From Flavobacterium degerlachei (lineage in GTDB: Bacteria; Bacteroidota; Bacteroidia; Flavobacteriales; Flavobacteriaceae), in the NCBI RefSeq assembly GCF_900106645.1, contig NZ_FNMV01000001.1, forward strand, positions 434,001 through 498,000: a stretch of DNA of 64,000 nt. The letters run 5' to 3'. The first letter of the stretch is position 1, and each line of letters starts with the position of its first letter. This document shows positions 31,869 to 40,363 of the stretch, in pieces. The notes beneath the pieces were generated by a model that had not been told where the DNA came from, did no database searches, and saw only the letters and a list, made by a program, of their open reading frames with translations. The position numbers were made by a program, and so were the translations under genes.

Positions 31869-34800
31869 ATGAGCACAAAATTTACTGAATACAAAGGACT
31901 TGACTTGCCAACTGTGGCGTCAGAAGTACTTGATTTTTGGAAGAAAGAAAATATATTTGAAAAAAGCATAACAACTCGTGAAGGTAATCCACCGTACGTG
32001 TTTTTCGAGGGGCCACCTTCGGCAAATGGTTTACCGGGAATTCACCATGTTATGGCACGCGCCATTAAAGATATTTTTTGCAGATATAAAACACAAAAAG
32101 GATTCCAAGTTAAGCGTAAAGCAGGTTGGGATACTCATGGTTTACCTGTAGAATTAGGAACAGAGGCAGCGTTAGGGATTACAAAAGAAGACATAGGGAA
32201 GGAAATTTCCGTTGAAGACTATAACGAAGCGTGTAAAAAAACCGTGATGCGTTATACGGACGTATGGAATGATTTAACCGAAAAAATGGGATATTGGGTA
32301 GATATGGAAGATCCGTATGTGACTTACAAACCTAAATATATGGAAACTGTTTGGTGGCTATTGAAACAAATCTATAATAAAGATTTGATGTATAAAGGTT
32401 ATACCATTCAACCGTATTCTCCAAAAGCAGGAACAGGATTATCTTCGCATGAAGTGAATCAACCAGGAAGTTACCGCGATGTAACTGACACAACGGTTGT
32501 GGCTCAATTCAAAGTTTTGGAATCGTCAAGAGAACTTTTGTGTTCAAAGTTCTATGATTATATCAGTTCAAAAAATCTACAGCATTATAAATTATCAGTT
32601 TTAGATCTTGATGAGATTTATTTCTTGGCTTGGACAACAACGCCATGGACTTTGCCATCTAATACAGCTTTGACTGTGGGACCAAAAATTGAGTATGTTT
32701 TAGTAAAAACGTTCAATCAATATACATTTTCTCTAACAAATGTTATTTTAGCTAAGAATTTAGTTGGAAAACAATTCGGGAAAGGGTTTTATGAAAGTAA
32801 AGACCTTAGTGATTTTGAAAATTACAAAGAAGGGGATAAAAAAATTCCATACCAGATCCTTGCAGAATGCAAAGGAGCTGATTTAGTTGGAATTCGTTAT
32901 GAACAGTTAATGCCTTTTGCCTTGCCTTATCAAAACCCAGAGAATGCTTTTAGAGTAATTTCGGGAGATTTTGTGACCATTGAGGATGGAACAGGAATTG
33001 TACACACTGCACCAACTTTTGGGGCAGATGATGCTAAAGTAGCAAAAGAAGCTTCTCCAGAAGTACCACCTTTATTGGTTTTAGACGAAAATGAAGTTCC
33101 AGTTCCATTAGTGGATTTACAAGGAAAATTCACTTCACATATGGGTGAGTATGCTGGGAAATATGTAAAAAACGAATATTATAATGACGGTGAAGCACCG
33201 GAACGTTCTATAGATGTTGAAATTGCTATTCAATTAAAAGAAGAAAATAAAGCATTTAAAGTAGAGAAATATGTGCACAGTTATCCACATTGTTGGAGAA
33301 CAGACAAGCCTATTTTATACTATCCTCTAGATTCCTGGTTCATTAAAATCACGGAAGTTAGAGACAGAATGTTTGAGTTGAATGAAACCATCAACTGGAA
33401 ACCAAAATCGACAGGAGAAGGACGTTTTGGAAACTGGATAAAAAATGCCAACGATTGGAATTTATCCCGTTCAAGATATTGGGGAATTCCATTGCCAATA
33501 TGGAGAAATGAAGAAGGAACCGAAGAAATTTTGATAGGTTCGATAGAAGAATTATACAATGAAATCGAAAAGTCGATTCAGGCTGGATTCCAAAAAGAAA
33601 ATCCTTTTAAAGGTTTTGAAATTGGAAATATGGCTGAAGAAAACTACGATTTAGTTGATTTACATAAAAATGTAGTCGATGCGATTACCTTAGTTTCTGC
33701 TTCAGGGAAACCAATGAAAAGGGAAGCTGATTTGATTGATGTTTGGTTTGATTCAGGTTCAATGCCTTATGCACAATGGCATTATCCTTTTGAAAATAAA
33801 GACAAAATTGACGAGAATAAAGATTTTCCAGCTGATTTTATTGCTGAAGGAGTAGATCAAACGCGTGGTTGGTTTTATACCCTGCATGCTATAGCCACTT
33901 TAGTTTTTGATAAAGTAGCCTATAAAAATGTAGTTTCAAACGGTTTGGTTTTGGATAAAAATGGACAAAAAATGTCCAAGCGTCTAGGAAATGCGGCAGA
34001 TCCTTTTGACACACTAGGAGAATATGGTCCGGATGCAACAAGATGGTATATGATATCGAATGCCAATCCTTGGGACAATTTGAAATTTGACTTAGAAGGA
34101 ATTGCTGAGGTGCGTCGTAAGTTCTTTGGGACTTTATACAATACGTATTCGTTCTTTAGTTTGTATGCTAATATCGATGGATTCAAATACGAGGAAGCTG
34201 AAATTCCAGTAAACGAAAGACCTGAAATTGACCAATGGATTATTTCAGAATTGAATACTTTGATAAAAGACGTCGATGGTTTCTATGCAGACTATGAGCC
34301 TACAAAAGCAGCTCGTGCGATATCTGAATTCGTTCAAGAAAATTTAAGCAACTGGTATGTTCGTTTGTGCAGAAGACGTTTCTGGAAAGGGGAATATGCA
34401 CAAGATAAAATTGCGGCTTATCAGACCTTATATACCTGTTTATTGACAGTAAGTAAGTTGGGTGCTCCTATCGCTCCGTTCTTTATGGACAAGCTTTACA
34501 GAGATTTAACTTTAGCAACACAGTCGGAAAATTATGACAGTGTACATTTGGCAAAGTTTCCGATTTCGGTTGACAACTATGTTAATAAAATGTTAGAGAG
34601 CAAAATGCAGAAGGCACAGACCATTTCTTCATTAGTATTATCACTCCGTAAAAAGGAAATGATTAAGGTGCGTCAACCATTACAAAAGGTAATGATTCCA
34701 GTACTTGACGAGAATCAAAGGCTTGAAATTGAGGCAGTTTCTGACTTGATTAAGGCTGAGGTAAATGTTAAGGAAATCTTACTTTTAGACGATGCCTCTG

Positions 34801-35327
34801 GAGTTTTGGTGAAGCAAATAAAGCCTAATTTTAAAGCGCTAGGACCCCGTTTTGGAAAAGACATGGGTCTGGTTTCTAAAGAGATACAGGGTTTTTCTGC
34901 AGAAAAAATCAGTCAATTGGAGAGTGCTGGAGCTATAGACGTTATTATTGGTGGAAAAAGCATAACTTTAACATTAGAAGATGTGGAGATTTCATCCCAA
35001 GATATAGAAGGATGGTTGGTTGCTAATTCTAACGGAATAACCGTAGCTCTTGATATTGTCATTTCTCCGGAATTGAAAAAAGAAGGTATAGCAAGAGAGT
35101 TAGTAAACAGGATTCAAAATATCAGAAAGGATTCGGGATTTGAAGTGACGGATAAAATAAAGGTTCATTTGCAGAAAAATGATACTTTAGAAGAGGCAGT
35201 AAAAACAAATGTAGAATATATTAAATCAGAAACATTAACAGAGGAATTGGTTTTTGAAGAAGATATAGAAAATGGCACAGAAATTGAGTTTGACGAAATA
35301 AAAACAAAAATAAAAATTACTAAATAA
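31869..35327 (+). CDS. ileS: Isoleucyl-tRNA synthetase, eukaryote-like type
   Basis: This enzyme charges tRNA-Ile in the cytoplasm. With 1152 residues it is longer than the E. coli type (about 940). The HIGH region is degenerate (NGLPGIHHVMARAIKD), and KMSKR is intact (NGQKMSKRLGNAADP). The editing domain has LAWTTTPWTLPSNTAL and GTGIVHTAPTFGADD. The C-terminal extension lacks the zinc cysteines of the type 1 enzyme. This pattern fits IleRS type 2, the class to which many naturally mupirocin-tolerant enzymes belong; tolerance is inferred, not shown. The ATG at 31869 matches the family start. The DksA-like gene follows after 7 bp. Confidence 0.95.
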   Translation: MSTKFTEYKGLDLPTVASEVLDFWKKENIFEKSITTREGNPPYVFFEGPPSANGLPGIHHVMARAIKDIFCRYKTQKGFQVKRKAGWDTHGLPVELGTEAALGITKEDIGKEISVEDYNEACKKTVMRYTDVWNDLTEKMGYWVDMEDPYVTYKPKYMETVWWLLKQIYNKDLMYKGYTIQPYSPKAGTGLSSHEVNQPGSYRDVTDTTVVAQFKVLESSRELLCSKFYDYISSKNLQHYKLSVLDLDEIYFLAWTTTPWTLPSNTALTVGPKIEYVLVKTFNQYTFSLTNVILAKNLVGKQFGKGFYESKDLSDFENYKEGDKKIPYQILAECKGADLVGIRYEQLMPFALPYQNPENAFRVISGDFVTIEDGTGIVHTAPTFGADDAKVAKEASPEVPPLLVLDENEVPVPLVDLQGKFTSHMGEYAGKYVKNEYYNDGEAPERSIDVEIAIQLKEENKAFKVEKYVHSYPHCWRTDKPILYYPLDSWFIKITEVRDRMFELNETINWKPKSTGEGRFGNWIKNANDWNLSRSRYWGIPLPIWRNEEGTEEILIGSIEELYNEIEKSIQAGFQKENPFKGFEIGNMAEENYDLVDLHKNVVDAITLVSASGKPMKREADLIDVWFDSGSMPYAQWHYPFENKDKIDENKDFPADFIAEGVDQTRGWFYTLHAIATLVFDKVAYKNVVSNGLVLDKNGQKMSKRLGNAADPFDTLGEYGPDATRWYMISNANPWDNLKFDLEGIAEVRRKFFGTLYNTYSFFSLYANIDGFKYEEAEIPVNERPEIDQWIISELNTLIKDVDGFYADYEPTKAARAISEFVQENLSNWYVRLCRRRFWKGEYAQDKIAAYQTLYTCLLTVSKLGAPIAPFFMDKLYRDLTLATQSENYDSVHLAKFPISVDNYVNKMLESKMQKAQTISSLVLSLRKKEMIKVRQPLQKVMIPVLDENQRLEIEAVSDLIKAEVNVKEILLLDDASGVLVKQIKPNFKALGPRFGKDMGLVSKEIQGFSAEKISQLESAGAIDVIIGGKSITLTLEDVEISSQDIEGWLVANSNGITVALDIVISPELKKEGIARELVNRIQNIRKDSGFEVTDKIKVHLQKNDTLEEAVKTNVEYIKSETLTEELVFEEDIENGTEIEFDEIKTKIKITK

Positions 35328-35334
35328 TTAGGAT

Positions 35335-35715
35335 ATGGTAGATGCACCAACAAGATACTCTGACGCTGATTTGGCAGAGTTCAAAGAGATAATTCTAAAT
35401 AAAATACATAAAGCGCAAGCTGATTTAGACTTGATAAAGAGCGCCTACATGAATGATTTGAATAACGGTACTGATGATACATCGCCTACATTTAAAGCAT
35501 TTGAGGAAGGAAGTGAAAGTATGTCTAAAGAAGCGAACTCGCAACTGGCTATTCGCCAGGAAAAATTCATTCGTGATTTGAAGAATGCATTATTCCGTGT
35601 TGAGAATAAAACTTATGGTTTGTGTAAAGTAACTGGTAAACTAATTAGTAAAGAAAGATTGAAAATCGTTCCTCATGCTACCATGAGTATTGAAGCAAAA
35701 AATCAACAACGATAA
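35335..35715 (+). CDS. DksA/TraR-like protein with degenerate zinc finger
   Basis: This is a 126-residue protein of the TraR/DksA family; DksA binds the RNA polymerase secondary channel. An N-terminal coiled coil (about 10-95) is followed by the finger region KTYGLCKVTGKLISKERLK, then HATMSIEAK. Only one of the four zinc cysteines remains (Cys102 in GLCKVTG), so metal binding is doubtful. The same pattern is usual in Bacteroidota homologues. It follows ileS by 7 bp and ends before a strong terminator, so it is probably co-transcribed with ileS. Whether it acts on RNA polymerase here is not shown by the sequence. Confidence 0.88.
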   Translation: MVDAPTRYSDADLAEFKEIILNKIHKAQADLDLIKSAYMNDLNNGTDDTSPTFKAFEEGSESMSKEANSQLAIRQEKFIRDLKNALFRVENKTYGLCKVTGKLISKERLKIVPHATMSIEAKNQQR

Positions 35716-35738
35716 TATCTTCCGTTATATAAATATTT

Positions 35739-35764
35739 AACGCTCCATTGGGAGCGTTTTTTTT
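35739..35764 (+). terminator. Terminator after the DksA-like gene
   Basis: AACGCTCC (35739-35746), loop ATTG, then GGAGCGTT followed by a run of T residues. Confidence 0.9.
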
Positions 35765-35775
35765 GATAAAATTAT

Positions 35776-35783
35776 TACTTTTG
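35776..35783 (+). promoter_or_regulatory. Promoter -7 box of lspA
   Basis: TACTTTTG followed by CGCC is a perfect TAnnTTTG match, 20 bp before the lspA ATG and just after the preceding terminator. Confidence 0.6.
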
Positions 35784-35803
35784 CGCCACTTAAAATTTTA
35801 AAA

Positions 35804-36403
35804 ATGTCATTACGAAAAGCGTATCTACTTATCTTCATTATATTAATAGTTGATCAGGTTTCAAAAATATTTGTAAAAACTAATTTTATATTAGGGGAAG
35901 AAGTTGAAGTTTTTAGATGGTTTAAAATCCTTTTTATAGAAAATGAAGGAATGGCCTGGGGTACTGAAATACCAGGTACCTATGGTAAGTTGTTCTTGAC
36001 TGTTTTTAGATTGGTTGCAGTGGGTGGAATTGGATATTGGTTATGGGATTCTGTGAAAAGAAAACATAGTTCTAATTATTTAATTGTTGCAATAGCATTA
36101 ATTCTTGCCGGTGCATTTGGAAACATTATTGACTCTGTTTTTTATGGAGTTATTTTTGACGACAGCCATTCGCAATTAGCTACGCTATTTACTGATCAGC
36201 CTTACGGCAAATATTTTCACGGTAAGGTTGTTGATATGTTTTACTTTCCGTTTTGGCACGGCACTTTACCAAGTTGGTTACCAATTTGGGGAGGAAAAGA
36301 TTTTACATTTTTTAATGCCATCTTTAATGTTGCTGATATGGCCATTTCGACTGGAGTAGGAATATTGATCTTTTTTAACAAAAAAGCTTTTCACAAGAGT
36401 TAA
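35804..36403 (+). CDS. lspA: Lipoprotein signal peptidase II
   Basis: This is an inner-membrane aspartyl protease that cleaves prolipoproteins before the lipidated cysteine. The 199 residues include four membrane helices. Catalytic signatures are IENEGMAWG near 44-52, GAFGNIIDSVFYG with the first catalytic Asp, and FNAIFNVADMAISTGV with the second. The insertion with HGKVVDMFYFPFWHG between helices is larger than in E. coli (164 residues) and is typical of Bacteroidota. The gene has its own promoter box and a shared bidirectional terminator. Confidence 0.95.
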   Translation: MSLRKAYLLIFIILIVDQVSKIFVKTNFILGEEVEVFRWFKILFIENEGMAWGTEIPGTYGKLFLTVFRLVAVGGIGYWLWDSVKRKHSSNYLIVAIALILAGAFGNIIDSVFYGVIFDDSHSQLATLFTDQPYGKYFHGKVVDMFYFPFWHGTLPSWLPIWGGKDFTFFNAIFNVADMAISTGVGILIFFNKKAFHKS

Positions 36404-36420
36404 ACTCTGAATTTCGATAA

Positions 36421-36462
36421 AAAAAAGGACCAATTCAAATTTTTGAATTGGTCCTTTTTTTT
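36421..36462. terminator. Bidirectional terminator
   Basis: AAAAAAGGACCAATTCAAA pairs with TTTGAATTGGTCCTTTTTT around a TT loop. It lies between lspA and the convergent small lipoprotein gene. Confidence 0.9.
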
Positions 36463-36655
36463 ATTTATTTTGTCCTGGAGCATACTTTTTAGCACTTTTC
36501 CCGCCATATATTTTTTTAGCTTGGCCAGGTGGGAGTTTTTTAGCTTTATATGTTGATTTACTGGTTCCGGTGGTTATGCTACAGTTTGATAATGAAACTG
36601 TAAACAGAAGAACTAAAATTGCCATTACAGCTCTTGGGCATTTAATTTTTTTCAT
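36461..36655 (-). CDS. Small lipoprotein with PGQ motifs
   Basis: This is a 64-residue predicted lipoprotein with lipobox SLSNC (Cys25) after a basic, hydrophobic signal peptide. The mature part is a short, strongly basic peptide with two related units, LPPGQAKKIYG and SAKKYAPGQ. I recognise this as a widespread tiny family in Bacteroidota that is sometimes mislabelled as a quinol oxidase subunit. No function is known. The basic PGQ tail anchored to a membrane might bind acidic polymers such as LPS or DNA, which is speculation. It is 27 bp upstream of nothing else on its strand and ends in the shared terminator. Confidence 0.78.
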   Translation of the reverse strand: MKKIKCPRAVMAILVLLFTVSLSNCSITTGTSKSTYKAKKLPPGQAKKIYGGKSAKKYAPGQNK

Positions 36656-36682
36656 GTTTTAAATATATTATTGAATGCAAAA

Positions 36683-37255
36683 TTAAGCTTTTTGAAACTG
36701 ATAAATAGCGGTAGGACTTACGCAATAATCTAATTGTACATCTGCTTTGTGAGCGTCAGTTATTTTATTTTCTGCTTCAAAAAAGGAGAGTCCAATTTTG
36801 ATTACGTCTGGTTTACATTCAGAAAGAAATTTATCATAAAACCCTTTGCCATACCCTACACGATGTCCTTGTTTGTCAAAAGCCAAAAGCGGGACAAAAA
36901 CCACGTCAATTTTATTGGAAGGAACTTCAATTCCGTCAACTGGTTCGGGAATATTGTATTCGTTTTTCTTGATTTTGGTATTATCCGTTAATAGAAAATG
37001 AGTCATATTACGTGTTTCAAAATCAGATTTAGATATGATAATTTCTTTATCCTTTCCTGAAAGCAAATGCAAGATCAGTTCCGTGTCTACTTCTTTATGT
37101 TCAATAATAGGCAAGAAAATATGGAAATAGGTCTTCTCCCAAATGGGTAAAGTCAATAGTTTATTGGCAATAGCCATACTCATTTCCTCTAATTCATTTT
37201 CAGTAAGTTGTGTTCTTAATTCTTTATACTTCGAGCGTAATTCCTTTTTTTGCAT
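36683..37255 (-). CDS. 5-formyltetrahydrofolate cyclo-ligase
   Basis: This is a 190-residue cytoplasmic enzyme that converts 5-formyl-THF to 5,10-methenyl-THF using ATP, salvaging an inhibitory folate. The start MQKKELRSKYKELRTQL and the signature segment DVVFVPLLAFDKQGHRVGYGKGFYD near 128-152 are diagnostic. It precedes the small lipoprotein gene by 27 bp on the same strand and may share its transcript. The 160 bp on its other side separates it from the AstE/AspA-like gene, with nothing recognised in between. Confidence 0.93.
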   Translation of the reverse strand: MQKKELRSKYKELRTQLTENELEEMSMAIANKLLTLPIWEKTYFHIFLPIIEHKEVDTELILHLLSGKDKEIIISKSDFETRNMTHFLLTDNTKIKKNEYNIPEPVDGIEVPSNKIDVVFVPLLAFDKQGHRVGYGKGFYDKFLSECKPDVIKIGLSFFEAENKITDAHKADVQLDYCVSPTAIYQFQKA

Positions 37256-37415
37256 AAGTGCTGCCTTTTAAATCAGCTATAAAAGTACTCAAATGATCTA
37301 CTTCTACAGGGACTATAATCACAATTTTGTACCATTTATTTTGTGGAGTGGTGGGAATAGTTTTTATATCTAAAAATACGGATTCAAATCAGATGAAATA
37401 CACTGATAGTGGTGG

Positions 37416-38384
37416 TTACTTTTCTAAAGTTTTAGATATATGGTAAATAGCGTCACCTTGATAAACGATAGGAGAAAGATTTGCATTGATGATATAACCG
37501 TCATTTGGTGCCTTTATTTTTCGTTCGAATTTGCCAAAAGGGTCTGTGATGATTGCCAGAATAGTTCCTTTTTTTACAAAGCTACCAATCGTATTTTGAT
37601 CATGTAATAAGCCAGAGCACTTGGCTCTTATCCAGCCTGACTTTTCAATATAAATTGTTTTTGATGCTTGTTCTTTAACAAGATGCTTTGGGTCCAACAT
37701 TTCAAGGTGTGCCAAGACTCGCTTTACACCGTCGACACCTGCGTCAGCAATTGATTCGTTGATATCAAGCGATTTTCCGCCTTCAAAAAGCAACATTTTC
37801 ACATTTAATTTCTGACTCGAATTCCTGAATGATCCTGCGATATTTTTAGAAAACAGGGTGAAAGGTGCATTAAAAACATCAGCTAATTCTTTTAACTCAG
37901 GACTGTTTGGAGCAAGTCGGATTTGCGGAGCGTTGAATCGACTGGCACCTCCTGCATGAAAATCGACTGCGTAATCCACTAGCGGCATGATTTCAGTAAG
38001 GATATGGTAAGCAAATCTGCTGGCTAATGATCCTTTTTTGCTTCCGGGGAAAACGCGGTTTAAGTCCCTGCCATCAGGAAATTGGCGTGACATATTTATA
38101 AAACCAAACATATTGATTATAGGAATGCATATAATAGTTCCTCTTTTTGGCTTGTTGATTTTTTTTGTGATTAGCTGACGTACAATCTCCACTCCATTTA
38201 TTTCGTCTCCATGGATCCCCGCTGAAAATAGAACCGTAGGGCCATCAATTTTAGAGCGCTGAATAATGATTGGAATTTTAAGTTTCGCCGTGTTGTGTAA
38301 TTTGGCGATTTCCATATCAATGGTTTTGCTTTGGCCGGGTAAGATAACTTCTCCTAGAATAGTTATGGGTGTTGTGTTTTTCAT
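37416..38384 (-). CDS. Succinylglutamate desuccinylase/aspartoacylase family hydrolase
   Basis: This is a 322-residue zinc carboxypeptidase-like enzyme of the AstE/AspA (M14) family. Zinc ligands are His58 and Glu61 in GIHGDEINGVE and His143 in VDFHAGG, with the catalytic Glu201 in LLFEGGKS. Substrate arginines lie in PDGRDLNRVFPG near 103. The C-terminal beta domain (about 240-322) resembles biotinyl-lipoyl folds, as in related proteins. Homologues often sit beside RimK ligases, suggesting glutamate-tail or peptide processing; no rimK is visible here. Substrate is unknown. It is divergent from uvrC. Confidence 0.88.
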   Translation of the reverse strand: MKNTTPITILGEVILPGQSKTIDMEIAKLHNTAKLKIPIIIQRSKIDGPTVLFSAGIHGDEINGVEIVRQLITKKINKPKRGTIICIPIINMFGFINMSRQFPDGRDLNRVFPGSKKGSLASRFAYHILTEIMPLVDYAVDFHAGGASRFNAPQIRLAPNSPELKELADVFNAPFTLFSKNIAGSFRNSSQKLNVKMLLFEGGKSLDINESIADAGVDGVKRVLAHLEMLDPKHLVKEQASKTIYIEKSGWIRAKCSGLLHDQNTIGSFVKKGTILAIITDPFGKFERKIKAPNDGYIINANLSPIVYQGDAIYHISKTLEK

Positions 38385-38510
38385 GGGTAATAAAAAGGCT
38401 AAATGTAGAAATTATTATTTGTAATTCGTAAATTTGGGATCAAATTCAAAGTATAAAAATCACCACACATCACTAAATGCAGCTATCTGCTTTTGTGAAA
38501 TACAGATAAA

Positions 38511-40310
38511 ATGCAAAACCCAACTCTTGAGCTTCAAATACAGACTTTACCAGACGGTCCTGGTGTATATCAATATTATGATAAAGAAGGGAAAATACTT
38601 TATGTAGGTAAAGCCAAAAATTTAAAAAAGAGAGTTTCTTCCTATTTCAACAAGATTCATGATACTGCCAAAACTAATGTTCTAGTCAAGAAAATTGTTA
38701 CCATTAAGCATATCGTGGTGCCTACTGAGACTGATGCACTTTTATTAGAAAACAACTTGATAAAAACGCTACAGCCTCGATACAATGTATTGTTGCGCGA
38801 TGACAAGAGTTACCCTTGGTTGTGTATTAAGAAAGAACCTTTTTCACGCATTTTTGCCACAAGAAGAATGGTTAAAGATGGCTCAGAGTATTTTGGTCCG
38901 TACACTAGTTTCAAGACAGTAAATACTATTTTAGAATTGATAAAAGAGTTGTATCCGCTTCGTACCTGCAATTATGACTTAAGTAAATCAAATATAGAAA
39001 GCGGAAAATTTAAAGTTTGTCTCGAATATCATATAGGAAACTGCAAAGGTCCATGTGAGGGTTTTGAAACATTAGAAAATTATCAAAAACAAGTTGACGC
39101 TATTCGCGAAATCCTCAAAGGGAATTTTAAAGAAAGCATGAAAGACTTTAAGAAAGTGATGACTGAGCTTGCTCAAAACATGCATTTTGAAGAAGCCCAA
39201 AAAATAAAAGAGAAAATTGAAGTGCTTGAGAATTACCAATCACGCTCGACAATCATAAATCCAAAAATCACCAATATTGATGTATTCTCCATCGTTTCTG
39301 ATGAAAGCGCCGCGTACGTAAACTTCTTGCAAATTTCCCACGGATCGATTATTCGTTCGCATACGATGGAAATTAAGAAAAAGCTGGAAGAAACAGATGA
39401 AGAGTTATTAGAGTTAGCAATAATAGAATTGAGAGAAAGATTTCAATTGTTGTCTCGGGAAATTCTTGTTCCGTTTTTGGTAGATTTAGGTGAAAATATA
39501 AAAGTTACTGTACCGCAGTTAGGCGACAAGAAGCAAATTTTAGATCTTTCTATTCGTAATGCTAAATTTTACAGGATTGAACAATTGAAACAATTACAAA
39601 TTGTTGATCCAGACAGGCATACTAAAAGAATTATGGCGCAAATGCAGAAAGATTTGCGATTGCCTTTCGAACCAAGGCATATCGAGTGTTTTGACAACTC
39701 AAATATTCAAGGTACAAATCCTGTGGCGGCTTGTGTGGTTTTTAAGGATGGAAAACCAAGTAAGAAAGACTATCGTCATTTTAACATAAAAACAGTTGAA
39801 GGTCCAGATGATTTTGCATCTATGACTGAGGTTGTTTATCGCCGGTACAAAAGACTTTTGGATGAAAATCAACCTTTGCCACAATTGATAATTATAGATG
39901 GAGGGAAAGGACAATTGTCTGCGGCTCTTAAAAGTATTGATGAATTAGGGCTTAGAGGGAAAATAGCCATCATTGGTATCGCAAAAAGACTGGAGGAGTT
40001 GTTTTATCCAGGCGATTCGATTCCGTTATACTTAGACAAGAAGTCAGAAACGCTAAAGGTAATTCAACAATTACGAAATGAAGCGCATCGCTTCGGGATA
40101 ACGCACCATAGAGATCAAAGAAGTAAAGCAGCGCTAAATTCATCAATAGAATCTATTCCTGGAATAGGCGAAAAAACAATGCTGGCATTAATTAGACACT
40201 TCAAAAGTGTAAAAAGAATAAAATTGGCAACAGAAAAAGAAATTTCTGATGTTATAGGATTATCAAAAGCCAAAAAAATTGTCGACTTTTACAATTCCAT
40301 AAAGGAATGA
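38511..40310 (+). CDS. uvrC: Excinuclease ABC subunit C
   Basis: This is the dual-incision nuclease of nucleotide excision repair. The 599 residues comprise a GIY-YIG domain (about 14-95; GPGVYQYYDKEGKILYVGKA), a cysteine-containing stretch (LRTCNYDL, CLEYHIGNCKGPCEG), the UVR domain for UvrB contact (about 200-236), an RNase H-like second nuclease (IECFDNSNIQGTNPVAACVVF and later IIDGGKGQL) and C-terminal helix-hairpin-helix motifs (SIPGIGEKTMLALI). It is followed by the patatin-like gene after 53 bp, possibly in one transcript. Confidence 0.97.
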   Translation: MQNPTLELQIQTLPDGPGVYQYYDKEGKILYVGKAKNLKKRVSSYFNKIHDTAKTNVLVKKIVTIKHIVVPTETDALLLENNLIKTLQPRYNVLLRDDKSYPWLCIKKEPFSRIFATRRMVKDGSEYFGPYTSFKTVNTILELIKELYPLRTCNYDLSKSNIESGKFKVCLEYHIGNCKGPCEGFETLENYQKQVDAIREILKGNFKESMKDFKKVMTELAQNMHFEEAQKIKEKIEVLENYQSRSTIINPKITNIDVFSIVSDESAAYVNFLQISHGSIIRSHTMEIKKKLEETDEELLELAIIELRERFQLLSREILVPFLVDLGENIKVTVPQLGDKKQILDLSIRNAKFYRIEQLKQLQIVDPDRHTKRIMAQMQKDLRLPFEPRHIECFDNSNIQGTNPVAACVVFKDGKPSKKDYRHFNIKTVEGPDDFASMTEVVYRRYKRLLDENQPLPQLIIIDGGKGQLSAALKSIDELGLRGKIAIIGIAKRLEELFYPGDSIPLYLDKKSETLKVIQQLRNEAHRFGITHHRDQRSKAALNSSIESIPGIGEKTMLALIRHFKSVKRIKLATEKEISDVIGLSKAKKIVDFYNSIKE

Positions 40311-40363
40311 ATTTGAGATAAGTAATGAAAAGTAGCAAGTAATAAAAAACACAAAGGTCCTTT

